Shown here: piece after piece, positions 26,000 to 33,550 of the stretch
Numbering within the stretch: position 1 is the first letter of the stretch
How the letters are laid out: each line of letters opens with the position of its first letter
Assembly: GCA_039939375.1 (NCBI GenBank)
Contig: JBDVJO010000008.1
Span: forward strand, 62,001 to 126,000
Direction of reading: 5' to 3'
Source: Paracrocinitomix sp039939375
GTDB taxonomy: Bacteria; Bacteroidota; Bacteroidia; Flavobacteriales_D; Crocinitomicaceae
DNA: 64,000 nucleotides
Program-made: the position numbers and the translations under genes
Notes under the pieces: generated by a model
What the model was told of the DNA's origin: nothing
The model's database searches: none
Seen by the model: the letters and a program-made list of their open reading frames with translations, nothing else

Positions 26000-28045
26000 C
26001 TATTGCTTCACAACATAAACAGTTCTTCTGTTTTGCTGATGTGCTTCTTTTTTTTCTTTTTCAGTTGGAAGACTTTCAATCCACTCTTCTGTTCGCACAA
26101 CTTCTTTTCCGTCTTGTGTAAATTTTGATGGCTTTGTTTCGCCATATCCTTGATGCGTCATTCTATCTGCCTTAACTCCCTGAGAAACCAAGTACTCATA
26201 AACAGATTTTGCTCTACGTTTAGACAAGTCTAAGTTGTGTGCATCATCTCCTTGCGCATCAGTATGCCCTTGTAGCTCAATTTTCATATTGGGTTGCTGG
26301 TTCTTTAAGAAATCGGCAAATTTATTCAACTCTACAAAGGACTCTGGTCTTAATTTATCTGAATCTAAATCAAATAATACGTTCGCTAAAATATTTTCCC
26401 CAGTATCGTTTAAAGGCACTAAAGGCACATCTCTGTGATAAGGTTCTTCTGAATTTTCAGGAACCTTTAAATCAAAGTTTACAGAGTAAGGATGGTATCC
26501 CGGACATTCAACAAATAAAGCATAACGTCTATTAATTGGTAATGAAACTAAAAATGATCCATCAATAGGGTCAGAAGTTGATTGTACCACCTCTTTTTCG
26601 GTTTCTAGGTCTACCAATTTGAATTGTGCTTTCAGTTTTTTACCGCTCACTGAATTGTAAACAGTTCCGGTCATATAGGTTGTTTTGGTTGGTCTAATCT
26701 CTTCAGGCATTTCAAATTGATACAAATCTAATCCACCCAAACCACCTGGTCGGTCAGACCCGAAAATAGCCAGTTCACCATTTGCATATACTAATAATGA
26801 ATTTTCATCATGATGCGTATTGATAGGGTAGCCTAAGTTTTGGGGATCAGTCCAAGTTCCGTCATCTTGCAAAGTTGTTTTGTACAAGTCATATCCGCCC
26901 ATTCCTAAATGCCCGTTTGATGAAAAGTAAAGTGTTCTTCCATCCGGATGAATGTGAACTGAAGCTTCTGAATAAGGGGTGTTAATATTGTTAGGCAGTT
27001 TTACCGGTTCTCCCCAAGCGCCATCATCTCCTAAAGTGGCTACATAAATGTCACCGTTTCTCTGATTTCTTCCACCAGTTCCTCTTACCGTTCCTCTTAT
27101 GAAATAAAGCGTTCTACCGTCAGATGAGAGCGAGGGTTGTGTTTCCCAGTGTTTTGAATTCACCATTCCTGGTAAGTTGATTGGATCTGTCCAGTTTTTA
27201 CCGATTTTCTCAGTTATGAAAAGGTCACATGATCCATATCCTCTTCTGTTTCCGCCATATCCCAAACGCTCTACGGCACAGCCAACAAAAATTAAGGTTT
27301 TTCCATCAGGAGCAAAGGTTGGTGCACCTTCGTTGAAAGGCGTGTTGATATTTGCAGGCATTGGCTCTCCGGTGTTCCAATATCCATCTAAATCTTTAGA
27401 AACAAAAAAGTCTTCTTGCATGTTTCCACTAGAACTGGTTACCAATCTTGTGAATAGTAATTCTTCTTGATCTACCGTTAGGGTAGGGAAGTATTCTAAG
27501 TCTCCAGAGTTCACTCCAGACCCAATGTTTACCGGGTTGAAGGGAACTGGGTTTTTCTTAGCGTTAATGGCAAATTCACAAGTTTTAATGAACCATAAAT
27601 TCTCCTCTGCCATTTCTTTAGGTGCGTTTTTGTAGCCTGCATATTTTTTGGCGTGAACCAAGGCTTCATCATACATACCTATAGACATTTCTAATGCTGC
27701 CATTTCGAAATAAACATACCCCGTAGATGAATAGAAAGTTTCGATTTGAAATAGAATATTGTAGGCCTCAATTGCTGAATTTATATCGCCAGATTCCATG
27801 CTATATTGAGCTTTTAGTAGGTAAGCCTCTTGAAAATTTGGGTCTTTTGCAATTGCCTTTTCTAGATAATCCAAAGAAGTAGTAAGGTTTAATCTTCCTG
27901 TTCTTGGATCTCTTTCGTTAGAGGCTTCCATTGCTGCTTCAGCATATTTTATAGCTTTTTTACTTTTTGTATGCCATTGTCCGGGTTGTGCGGTGGCACA
28001 AGATGTTGAAATTATCAGTATGAAAAGTGCGAGTAAGTTTCTCAT
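26000..28045 (-). CDS. PorE-like OmpA-family lipoprotein (TPR-PD40-OmpA)
   Basis: 681 residues. The signal peptide ends in a lipobox (IISTSC, Cys about 16), so it is a lipoprotein. Domains in order: TPR helices (about 30-150), a PD40 beta-propeller (about 170-450; blades such as EGAPTFAPDGKTLIFVG and EASVHIHPDGRTLYFSSNG), a carboxypeptidase-regulatory-like domain (about 455-550), and an OmpA C-terminal peptidoglycan-binding domain (about 555-681) with ELQGHTDAQGDDAHN and LSKRRAKSVYEYL. This is the layout of PorE, a type IX secretion component; other OmpA/PD40 proteins share it, so PorE is likely but not proven. Confidence 0.85.
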   Translation of the reverse strand: MRNLLALFILIISTSCATAQPGQWHTKSKKAIKYAEAAMEASNERDPRTGRLNLTTSLDYLEKAIAKDPNFQEAYLLKAQYSMESGDINSAIEAYNILFQIETFYSSTGYVYFEMAALEMSIGMYDEALVHAKKYAGYKNAPKEMAEENLWFIKTCEFAINAKKNPVPFNPVNIGSGVNSGDLEYFPTLTVDQEELLFTRLVTSSSGNMQEDFFVSKDLDGYWNTGEPMPANINTPFNEGAPTFAPDGKTLIFVGCAVERLGYGGNRRGYGSCDLFITEKIGKNWTDPINLPGMVNSKHWETQPSLSSDGRTLYFIRGTVRGTGGRNQRNGDIYVATLGDDGAWGEPVKLPNNINTPYSEASVHIHPDGRTLYFSSNGHLGMGGYDLYKTTLQDDGTWTDPQNLGYPINTHHDENSLLVYANGELAIFGSDRPGGLGGLDLYQFEMPEEIRPTKTTYMTGTVYNSVSGKKLKAQFKLVDLETEKEVVQSTSDPIDGSFLVSLPINRRYALFVECPGYHPYSVNFDLKVPENSEEPYHRDVPLVPLNDTGENILANVLFDLDSDKLRPESFVELNKFADFLKNQQPNMKIELQGHTDAQGDDAHNLDLSKRRAKSVYEYLVSQGVKADRMTHQGYGETKPSKFTQDGKEVVRTEEWIESLPTEKEKKEAHQQNRRTVYVVKQ

Positions 28046-28051
28046 GTTATT

Positions 28052-28663
28052 TTAAGGAATATTTAAAAATTTGTGCGTTTGAAGTGAAATATTCCACTCC
28101 GTATTTTGTTTAACGTAATCCACCATCATTGGTAACATTTCGTCACTTTTGTCCCATTCAGGTTGCATATATAAAATGCACTGATCATTCATCTTTTCTT
28201 TCAGTTCTTCAGCCCATTTAAAATCATGCCTGTTAAATATAATCATTTTTAGTTCCTGCGCTATCGCGTAATTTTCTTCAATAGGCAGTTTAAATTTTTT
28301 CGGAGACAAGCAAATCCAGTCAATTAAACCTGTGATTTTATACGCTCCTGAGGTTTCAATTGCAATTTCTATGCCTTCTGCCTTCAAAGCGGCTGTTAAT
28401 CCCGTTAAATCATACATTGCAGGTTCACCACCAGTGATCACCGCAAAGTCGGTTCCGGATGCTTTTACCCGAGTCATAATCTCATCAATAGATACAACTG
28501 GATGTAAACTAGCATCCCATGATTCTTTCACATCACACCATGCGCAGCCAACATCACAACCAGCTAGTCGAATAAAATAGGCCGCTCTACCACTGTAAAA
28601 TCCTTCACCTTGAAGTGAATAAAAATCTTCCATTAAAGGAATTTCAACATCTGTATTACTCAT
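28052..28663 (-). CDS. queE: 7-carboxy-7-deazaguanine synthase QueE
   Basis: 203 residues from the ATG at 28663 (a TTG three bases upstream is less likely). The radical-SAM motif is the QueE form CxxxCxxC: GCDVGCAWCD gives Cys36, Cys40 and Cys43. FYSLQGEGFYSGRAAYFIR precedes it, and VVITGGEPAMYDLTGL binds SAM. QueE converts 6-carboxytetrahydropterin to 7-carboxy-7-deazaguanine on the way to queuosine or preQ0. The preceding step (queD) is at 49782, unlinked. The start overlaps the end of the KirBac gene by eight bases. Confidence 0.92.
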   Translation of the reverse strand: MSNTDVEIPLMEDFYSLQGEGFYSGRAAYFIRLAGCDVGCAWCDVKESWDASLHPVVSIDEIMTRVKASGTDFAVITGGEPAMYDLTGLTAALKAEGIEIAIETSGAYKITGLIDWICLSPKKFKLPIEENYAIAQELKMIIFNRHDFKWAEELKEKMNDQCILYMQPEWDKSDEMLPMMVDYVKQNTEWNISLQTHKFLNIP

Positions 28664-29573
28664 CAATTGTTTTATTTATGTCTCTTACATCCATTTCAAC
28701 TTTTCCGTCATCTCTGGACTTAAAGATAGTTGCAAAGTTCTTATTCCACAATATATCATCTGCCATGTAAGATCGTCTAGAACGGGTTCTTTCAGAATAA
28801 ATTTCATCAAAACCATTCACCAGCACTAAAAACTCCGGCTTCATTTCTATGATATCCGCTTTTGATTTTTCCCAAAATGGCGAGTCTTCGTCAATTTTAT
28901 GTACCACTGTCCAGGTTAATGCCATGATTTGAATGTTAGGAAGGGTAAGGGGCAACATAAAAAACTGTCGCGACCATTCGCCGTTTTCATTAATATCATT
29001 GAACATCACAATTATTTTCGCCTCAACATCCTGCAGAACAACATCCCTTTTATTGGTCATTTTGAACTTTAAACTGTATCCTTCTTCATATTTAGAATAG
29101 GCGATATGGTCAGCAAAAATAAGTTTAGATTGAGGTCTTGAAAACCTTCCGTATAGCAAACCAGTTGCTAGAGAGAAAGATAGAAAACCAACAAAAGCTT
29201 CTACTGCCGCAATTATTTGAGCTGCAACTGTAATCGGAGCCAATACTCCATACCCAACAGTTGTAAAGGTTTGCACAGAAAAGAAAAATGTTTGAAGAAA
29301 AGGCGAGCCATCTCCTTCATAAACGCCATCTATGCTTTCAAATCCGCAAAGCATGTAGAGAAAAGTAAATAAGAGGTTGAGTAGAATGTATCCCGAAAAT
29401 AAAATGAGAAAAAATGTTGACCAATTGACTTCAACTAAGTATTTGAAGATGTCTCTGAATCCTCTTGGAGCGCCAATTTTAACAACATTATAAGAGCCGT
29501 CAGCATTGATGATTCTATCAACCTTTTCGTCAAATTTGGTTCCAATTCCGGGATCTTTTATTCTTCTTGCCAT
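28656..29573 (-). CDS. Inward-rectifier potassium channel (KirBac-like)
   Basis: 305 residues. Two transmembrane helices (about 53-77 and 116-142) flank a pore loop with the selectivity filter TVGYG at residues 105-109. The N-terminal slide helix region (APRGFRDIFKYLVEVNWSTFF) and the long cytoplasmic immunoglobulin-like domain (about 150-290) with WTVVHKIDEDSPFW are characteristic of Kir channels. It conducts K+ and is probably gated by lipids or pH in this family. The 3' end overlaps queE by eight bases. Confidence 0.93.
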   Translation of the reverse strand: MARRIKDPGIGTKFDEKVDRIINADGSYNVVKIGAPRGFRDIFKYLVEVNWSTFFLILFSGYILLNLLFTFLYMLCGFESIDGVYEGDGSPFLQTFFFSVQTFTTVGYGVLAPITVAAQIIAAVEAFVGFLSFSLATGLLYGRFSRPQSKLIFADHIAYSKYEEGYSLKFKMTNKRDVVLQDVEAKIIVMFNDINENGEWSRQFFMLPLTLPNIQIMALTWTVVHKIDEDSPFWEKSKADIIEMKPEFLVLVNGFDEIYSERTRSRRSYMADDILWNKNFATIFKSRDDGKVEMDVRDINKTIDE

Positions 29574-29629
29574 AGAATGTCTTTCAAAAATAACAGAAGC
29601 AAGCGCAATCCCCTAATGAAAAGTGGTTT

Positions 29630-30190
29630 TTAGTCAAATTTATACCCTCCAGCTCCTTCAGTTTCTAATTGAATTTGAAGTCCTGCAACGATTCTGTTCA
29701 CAAAATTGAAGTAACCAATAATCATAGTGGCATCCAGAATCGCACGATCTGATTCGCCTAAAAGCTTTAGTTGTTCAATTATTTTTGTAGTACTTTTTCC
29801 GGGTGTCAAGGTATGTTGATGTGCATATTCACAATATGCCTTTTCTCTTGGATTGAGTTCGATTGCGTTGAAGTCAGCTCTAAATTTTTCGGCTTTTTCA
29901 TTGTCTTTCCAGTAGTGATTTAAAGCTTCAAGATGATGTACTTGACAATATTCACATTGATTGGCTTTTGAAACAACCACTGCAATCATTTCTCGCAATT
30001 CTCTTTTGAGTGGACTTTTACCATACATCAAGGTCATGTAAAGGTCCATATGATTGACGATTGATTTAGGGTTTAAGCTTTGAATTTTATGAACTTCAGC
30101 AATTTTACCTCTTGACTGAATGAGATCGTCATAGATTTTTTTTAATTCTCCAGTTGCATCCTCAGGTTGGATTGTTTCGATTATGGGCAT
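29630..30190 (-). CDS. Carboxymuconolactone decarboxylase/AhpD-like protein
   Basis: 186 residues, cytoplasmic. The AhpD motif is present as CEYCQVHH (Cys79, Cys82, His86), preceded by REMIAVVVSKANQ. AhpD-like proteins of this kind reduce or scavenge peroxides through the CxxC pair, or act on small quinone-like substrates; the substrate is unknown. Its stop lies just before the ATG of the next minus-strand gene (ChaN-like), so both probably share a transcript. Confidence 0.88.
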   Translation of the reverse strand: MPIIETIQPEDATGELKKIYDDLIQSRGKIAEVHKIQSLNPKSIVNHMDLYMTLMYGKSPLKRELREMIAVVVSKANQCEYCQVHHLEALNHYWKDNEKAEKFRADFNAIELNPREKAYCEYAHQHTLTPGKSTTKIIEQLKLLGESDRAILDATMIIGYFNFVNRIVAGLQIQLETEGAGGYKFD

Positions 30191-31054
30191 TTAGTGTGTA
30201 GTTGTCATGGTTTCTGGAACACAAATAGTGAAATCTGCCAATCCAATATTCTTTTTGTCGAGCTCGGATACTTGTTCTTGTGAAACAGTAGTTATGGTTA
30301 AAATTTTATCAAGTTCAATGTAGTTTTTTAAATAGTGGATGATGCCTTCTTTGTGGTCAGAGTGGTAGGCGCCATTGAAATGCAAAAATATACCTTTCTT
30401 TTGGCTGTATTTTTGGATGAAATGCGCCATGGTAGCATCTTTTATTGCTTGTGCAGTTGCGATACTCACTCCTCCGTGATCTCCAAAATCTCGAATCATG
30501 GTTTTGTAACAATTCACAGTCGAATCAAATTCAAAACGGTTTAATGGCACAATGAAGGATTTTGCTAAATCACTCAAGCTTTCTAAAGAATCTAGATTTT
30601 GCTTGTACACCATGCTAGCATATCTTCTGGGGATGTTTGAGGCAACAAAAGTTAATCCCTTTTCTTTGGCAAATTCAATAAGGGGCTTATAGTCGGTGTT
30701 GTAATTTGGCCATAGTCTCACTTCATCTTGAAATGAAGACTTGCTGATTTGTCCGTTGAGATACTCGTCTAAAATGTATTGATTGTCAGCTTCAAACATT
30801 TCACCACCCAAAATGAGTCGTTTTTTATGTTTTGCGTAAAGCCTTTTGGTCAATTCAAATTGCAACCAGTGTGAAATAGGGTTATTGTGCAATTCTCCGA
30901 AAAAGACATGTGACTTATCTTCTGTGGCTTTCATTAATTTGTCGATATCCACTGATTTCCCTTTAGCATCAAAAATTTGGTATGCCAATAAGTCTTTTGC
31001 CTGCCCAGTGTTGAGCAATACTAATAGTAAGGTTAAAATGCTAATTCTCTTCAT
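30191..31054 (-). CDS. ChaN family haem-binding or iron-regulated protein
   Basis: 287 residues with a Sec signal peptide (about 1-19, NTGQAK); there is no lipobox. The motif VFFGELHNNPISHWLQFEL (about 50-68) and GGEMFEADNQYIL (about 83-95) are signatures of the ChaN/DUF399 family, known as an iron-regulated lipoprotein that can bind haem in Campylobacter. Here it is likely soluble periplasmic. It starts one base after the end of the AhpD-like gene. Confidence 0.82.
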   Translation of the reverse strand: MKRISILTLLLVLLNTGQAKDLLAYQIFDAKGKSVDIDKLMKATEDKSHVFFGELHNNPISHWLQFELTKRLYAKHKKRLILGGEMFEADNQYILDEYLNGQISKSSFQDEVRLWPNYNTDYKPLIEFAKEKGLTFVASNIPRRYASMVYKQNLDSLESLSDLAKSFIVPLNRFEFDSTVNCYKTMIRDFGDHGGVSIATAQAIKDATMAHFIQKYSQKKGIFLHFNGAYHSDHKEGIIHYLKNYIELDKILTITTVSQEQVSELDKKNIGLADFTICVPETMTTTH

Positions 31055-31143
31055 GATTCCAAAAATACGGAATTTATCAGCTGCTTTGAACTGGGCTGTT
31101 AATTTGACGAAGCGAGTGGAGGGGGCTTACAAATTTGATAGTG

Positions 31144-32040
31144 CTACCCCGCAATCAACTCGGTCAAATAAAAAAATCGATCATTAGAGAAAGTAAAGAA
31201 GATGATAGTTGGGAAAATAATCCAATAGGAGACCAGTCTCCAAATATTGAATCTTAAATTTTGGCGTTTAAAAAAGACAAGTATTATTGGGATGAAAAAA
31301 ATAAGGTGTAAGACCGGAAAAACTCCATAAATTGAACTGTAAGAAGTTGTTGTATATAACTCATGTTGATTGAAGGTGATGAAATTATTCATGCGCGCAC
31401 TGTTGGATAAATAGTGATATCGCGGCTCATATTCTACCATAATAGAGATAGACTTCAAGTCATGGAATAAATAACTGTAATTACCTCTGATTGGAAGGTT
31501 GTAATTGTGTTTGGTCCAGTATTCGTTTGAGCCAATACTAAATTTCTCTCCTCTAATTTTTGCGGTACGTTCAAAAAAGTTGGGTTTTAAATCAGAAGTT
31601 ACACAAACCTGTTCTCCAACGGTAAAATAATCTACCGCTAATAAGGTAGACCAAATGGCACTGTAAATAGCCAGTACTTGAAAGATTCTCCAGCTCCATC
31701 CGCTAGTTACTTTGTCAAAATAAAGTTTGTCTTTTGCGTATTCTTCTTCTTGCTGTTTTTTCCATCTCTCTTTGGCGCGTTTAACTTTTTCAGCTAGAAT
31801 TTCTTCTTTTGTTTTTTGATGAACTGGTCCTGAGTTTTGTTTGGTTCGTTTAGGATTTCTTTGACCAGTTAAGACCTCATAGGCTTCAGTAATTTTAATG
31901 AACTGCTGATGCGCATTTGGAGAATCGTTTTTATCGGGGTGGAATTTAAGGGCTTGTTTTCTGTAAGCTTTTTTTATGACGGATTCATCATTGGTAGGTT
32001 CAATTCCAAGGATGTCGAAATATTTTTGCTTGTGGATCAC
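31144..32040 (-). CDS. Membrane J-domain (DnaJ-like) protein
   Basis: 298 residues from a GTG start. A J domain fills residues about 5-65 with the HPD motif at 34-36 (LKFHPDKND) and a helix IKKAYRKQAL before it. A basic linker (about 70-115) and then several hydrophobic segments follow (about 128-150, 235-262, 270-298), so the J domain faces the cytoplasm and recruits DnaK to the membrane (inference). It is not full DnaJ: there is no Gly/Phe region or zinc-finger domain. Confidence 0.85.
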   Translation of the reverse strand: MIHKQKYFDILGIEPTNDESVIKKAYRKQALKFHPDKNDSPNAHQQFIKITEAYEVLTGQRNPKRTKQNSGPVHQKTKEEILAEKVKRAKERWKKQQEEEYAKDKLYFDKVTSGWSWRIFQVLAIYSAIWSTLLAVDYFTVGEQVCVTSDLKPNFFERTAKIRGEKFSIGSNEYWTKHNYNLPIRGNYSYLFHDLKSISIMVEYEPRYHYLSNSARMNNFITFNQHELYTTTSYSSIYGVFPVLHLIFFIPIILVFFKRQNLRFNIWRLVSYWIIFPTIIFFTFSNDRFFYLTELIAG

Positions 32041-32140
32041 AATGAATTAATTCAAAAATCTAAAAAAGTAATGCTATAAAATTAAACAAACAAATGCAGG
32101 AAGCAATTGTTTGTGATATTGACAAGGATGAAGGTCAAAA

Positions 32141-32173
32141 AAAAACCGTTTTGACAGAATCAAAACGGTTTTT
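32141..32173 (-). terminator. Rho-independent terminator of the thrS-infC-rpmI-rplT transcript
   Basis: A 14-base inverted repeat (arms 32141-32154 and 32160-32173, loop of five) containing ACCGTTTTGA and TCAAAACGGT, with an A tract on the + strand that reads as a U tract on the minus transcript. It lies 23 bases after the rplT stop. Confidence 0.85.
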
Positions 32174-32195
32174 AAAATAGAGAGTTTGTTTACGT

Positions 32196-32543
32196 TTATT
32201 TTTTTACTTCATCAACAACGGCTTTGAAAGCCTCAGGATGATTTAATGCAAGGTCAGCTAAAACTTTTCTGTTTAATTTGATTCCTTTCGCATTTACTTT
32301 CCCAATGAATTGAGAGTAGCTCATTCCGTGTTCACGACTAGCAGCATTGATTCTTTGAATCCAAAGTGCTCTAAACGTTCTTTTCTTTTGTTTACGTCCG
32401 ATATAAGCGTAAACTAATCCTTTTTCAATTGCGTTTTTAGCAACTGTCCAAACATTTTTTCTTCTACCAAAGTAACCTTTGGCAAGTTTCATTGTCTTTT
32501 TTCTTCTCGCTCTTGCAGCGACTACATTTACCGATCTAGGCAT
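32196..32543 (-). CDS. rplT: Large ribosomal subunit protein bL20
   Basis: 115 residues, standard length. The sequence (MPRSVNVVAARARRKKTMKLAKGYFGRRK at the start, GRKQKKRTFRALWIQRINAA in the middle) is unmistakable bL20, an early 23S rRNA-binding assembly protein. It is last in thrS-infC-rpmI-rplT and followed by a terminator. The 105-base gap to rpmI contains a hairpin (32628-32644). Confidence 0.97.
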   Translation of the reverse strand: MPRSVNVVAARARRKKTMKLAKGYFGRRKNVWTVAKNAIEKGLVYAYIGRKQKKRTFRALWIQRINAASREHGMSYSQFIGKVNAKGIKLNRKVLADLALNHPEAFKAVVDEVKK

Positions 32544-32627
32544 AATTTTAAGTTTTTTGGTATAAAGTGACTTCTACTTAACTGAAATTCTTTGGTACTC
32601 AATACCTGGTTTAACATTTTTAACCTC

Positions 32628-32644
32628 TTCCGAACAACTCGGAA
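32628..32644 (-). promoter_or_regulatory. Hairpin between rpmI and rplT
   Basis: TTCCGA and TCGGAA form a perfect six-base stem around a five-base loop just after the rpmI stop. A second small repeat GGTA-N5-TACC lies further toward rplT. In other bacteria bL20 represses its own operon through RNA structures near here; a similar leader role is possible but unproven. Confidence 0.35.
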
Positions 32645-32648
32645 TGAT

Positions 32649-32846
32649 TTACTTCATGTTTAATTGAAGTTTAATACTTGCTTCATCAGATTTGTGAACT
32701 AATCCACTCTTCGTTAATGCTGCTTTTCTTTTCTTTGACTTTTTAGTCAAGATGTGGCTTTTAAAAGCATGTTTACGCTTTAATTTACCTGTTCCAGTCA
32801 CTTTGAATCTCTTCTTAGCGCTAGATTTTGTTTTCATCTTTGGCAT
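32649..32846 (-). CDS. rpmI: Large ribosomal subunit protein bL35
   Basis: 65 residues, typical length, highly basic; MPKMKTKSSAKKRFKVTGTG and KRKHAFKSHILTKKSKKRK are diagnostic of bL35. Second gene from the end of the thrS-infC-rpmI-rplT operon. The intergenic gap to infC (137 bases) is unusually long and holds TCTAGA-type repeats (32908-32978). Confidence 0.97.
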   Translation of the reverse strand: MPKMKTKSSAKKRFKVTGTGKLKRKHAFKSHILTKKSKKRKAALTKSGLVHKSDEASIKLQLNMK

Positions 32847-32907
32847 CTTCTTTCTTTTTTATCATCCAGAGCAATTGCAACGGATGGTTTTCCTCTCTAT
32901 TTAAAAT

Positions 32908-32978
32908 TAGATTCTAGAGGTTAGACGCTAGATTCTAGATTTTACAATCTAAATTCTTGGCTCTTGGCTCTAGATTCT
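32908..32978. repeat. Degenerate TAGATTCTAGA repeats in infC-rpmI gap
   Basis: Imperfect direct copies of TTAGATTCTAGA occur at 32908, 32928 (CTAGATTCTAGA) and 32970 (CTAGATTC), with TTGGCTC repeated between 32957 and 32970. They are not coding and fill most of the infC-rpmI intergenic region. Such low-complexity TCTA/TAGA repeats look like expansion-prone sequence; function unknown. Confidence 0.55.
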
Positions 32979-32983
32979 TCAAT

Positions 32984-33532
32984 TTACTTTTTCTTCGGGT
33001 TGATCATCATGATCATCTTTTTCCCTTCTAGTTTAGGCATTTGCTCTAAAGTACCGTACTCTTCAAGCTCTTGCGCAAACTTCAACAATAGAATTTCTCC
33101 TCTGTCTTTAAAAACAATACTTCTTCCTTTAAAGAATACATAAGCTTTCACTTTTGCACCTTCTTCTAAGAAAGATTTAGCGTGCTTAAGTTTGAAGTTG
33201 AAGTCGTGCTCTTCAGTATTAGGACCCATTCGGATCTCCTTGATCACAACTTTTACTTGCTTTGCCTTAAGCTCTTTTTGTTTTTTCTTTTGTTCAAATA
33301 GGAACTTTTTATAGTCAATAATTTTACAAACTGGTGGATCTGCATTTGGAGATATCTCTACCAAATCCATATCTGCTTCTTGAGCTTTTTTCAAAGCATC
33401 ACGAATGTCCATTACTTCGGCGCCACCTTCCCATACAACTCGAACTTCACGTGCAGTGATTTTCTCATTGATCTTATTAGGGTCCTCTTTACGTCTCGGT
33501 CCGCGCTTGTGGTTATTTCTTCTTATTGCTAT
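32984..33532 (-). CDS. infC: Translation initiation factor IF-3, non-canonical AUA start
   Basis: 182 residues when started at 33532. The first ATG in frame (33412) would cut 40 residues of the N-terminal domain, including AIRRNNHKRGPRRKEDPNKINEKITAREVRVV, which is clearly IF-3 coding. Between the thrS stop and this segment the frame has no ATG, GTG or TTG; the codon before AIRRNN is ATA. A strong AGGAGG lies eight bases upstream of that ATA. IF-3 prevents subunit joining and proofreads the start codon. IF-3 autoregulates through its own rare start codon in E. coli (AUU), so an AUA start here would serve the same purpose. Confidence 0.9.
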   Translation of the reverse strand: MAIRRNNHKRGPRRKEDPNKINEKITAREVRVVWEGGAEVMDIRDALKKAQEADMDLVEISPNADPPVCKIIDYKKFLFEQKKKQKELKAKQVKVVIKEIRMGPNTEEHDFNFKLKHAKSFLEEGAKVKAYVFFKGRSIVFKDRGEILLLKFAQELEEYGTLEQMPKLEGKKMIMMINPKKK

Positions 33533-33540
33533 AGGTCGTT

Positions 33541-33546
33541 CCTCCT
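33541..33546 (-). promoter_or_regulatory. Strong Shine-Dalgarno AGGAGG of infC
   Basis: AGGAGG on the minus strand, 8 bases before the ATA start codon of infC and five bases after the thrS stop. Most genes in this window have no recognisable Shine-Dalgarno sequence, as is usual in Bacteroidota, so this one stands out and helps fix the infC start. Confidence 0.75.
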
Positions 33547-33550
33547 TTCT

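Noticed and set aside
26235..26535. Two + strand frames inside the PorE-like gene
   Set aside because: Both lie opposite the OmpA domain coding sequence and have no similarity to anything recognisable.
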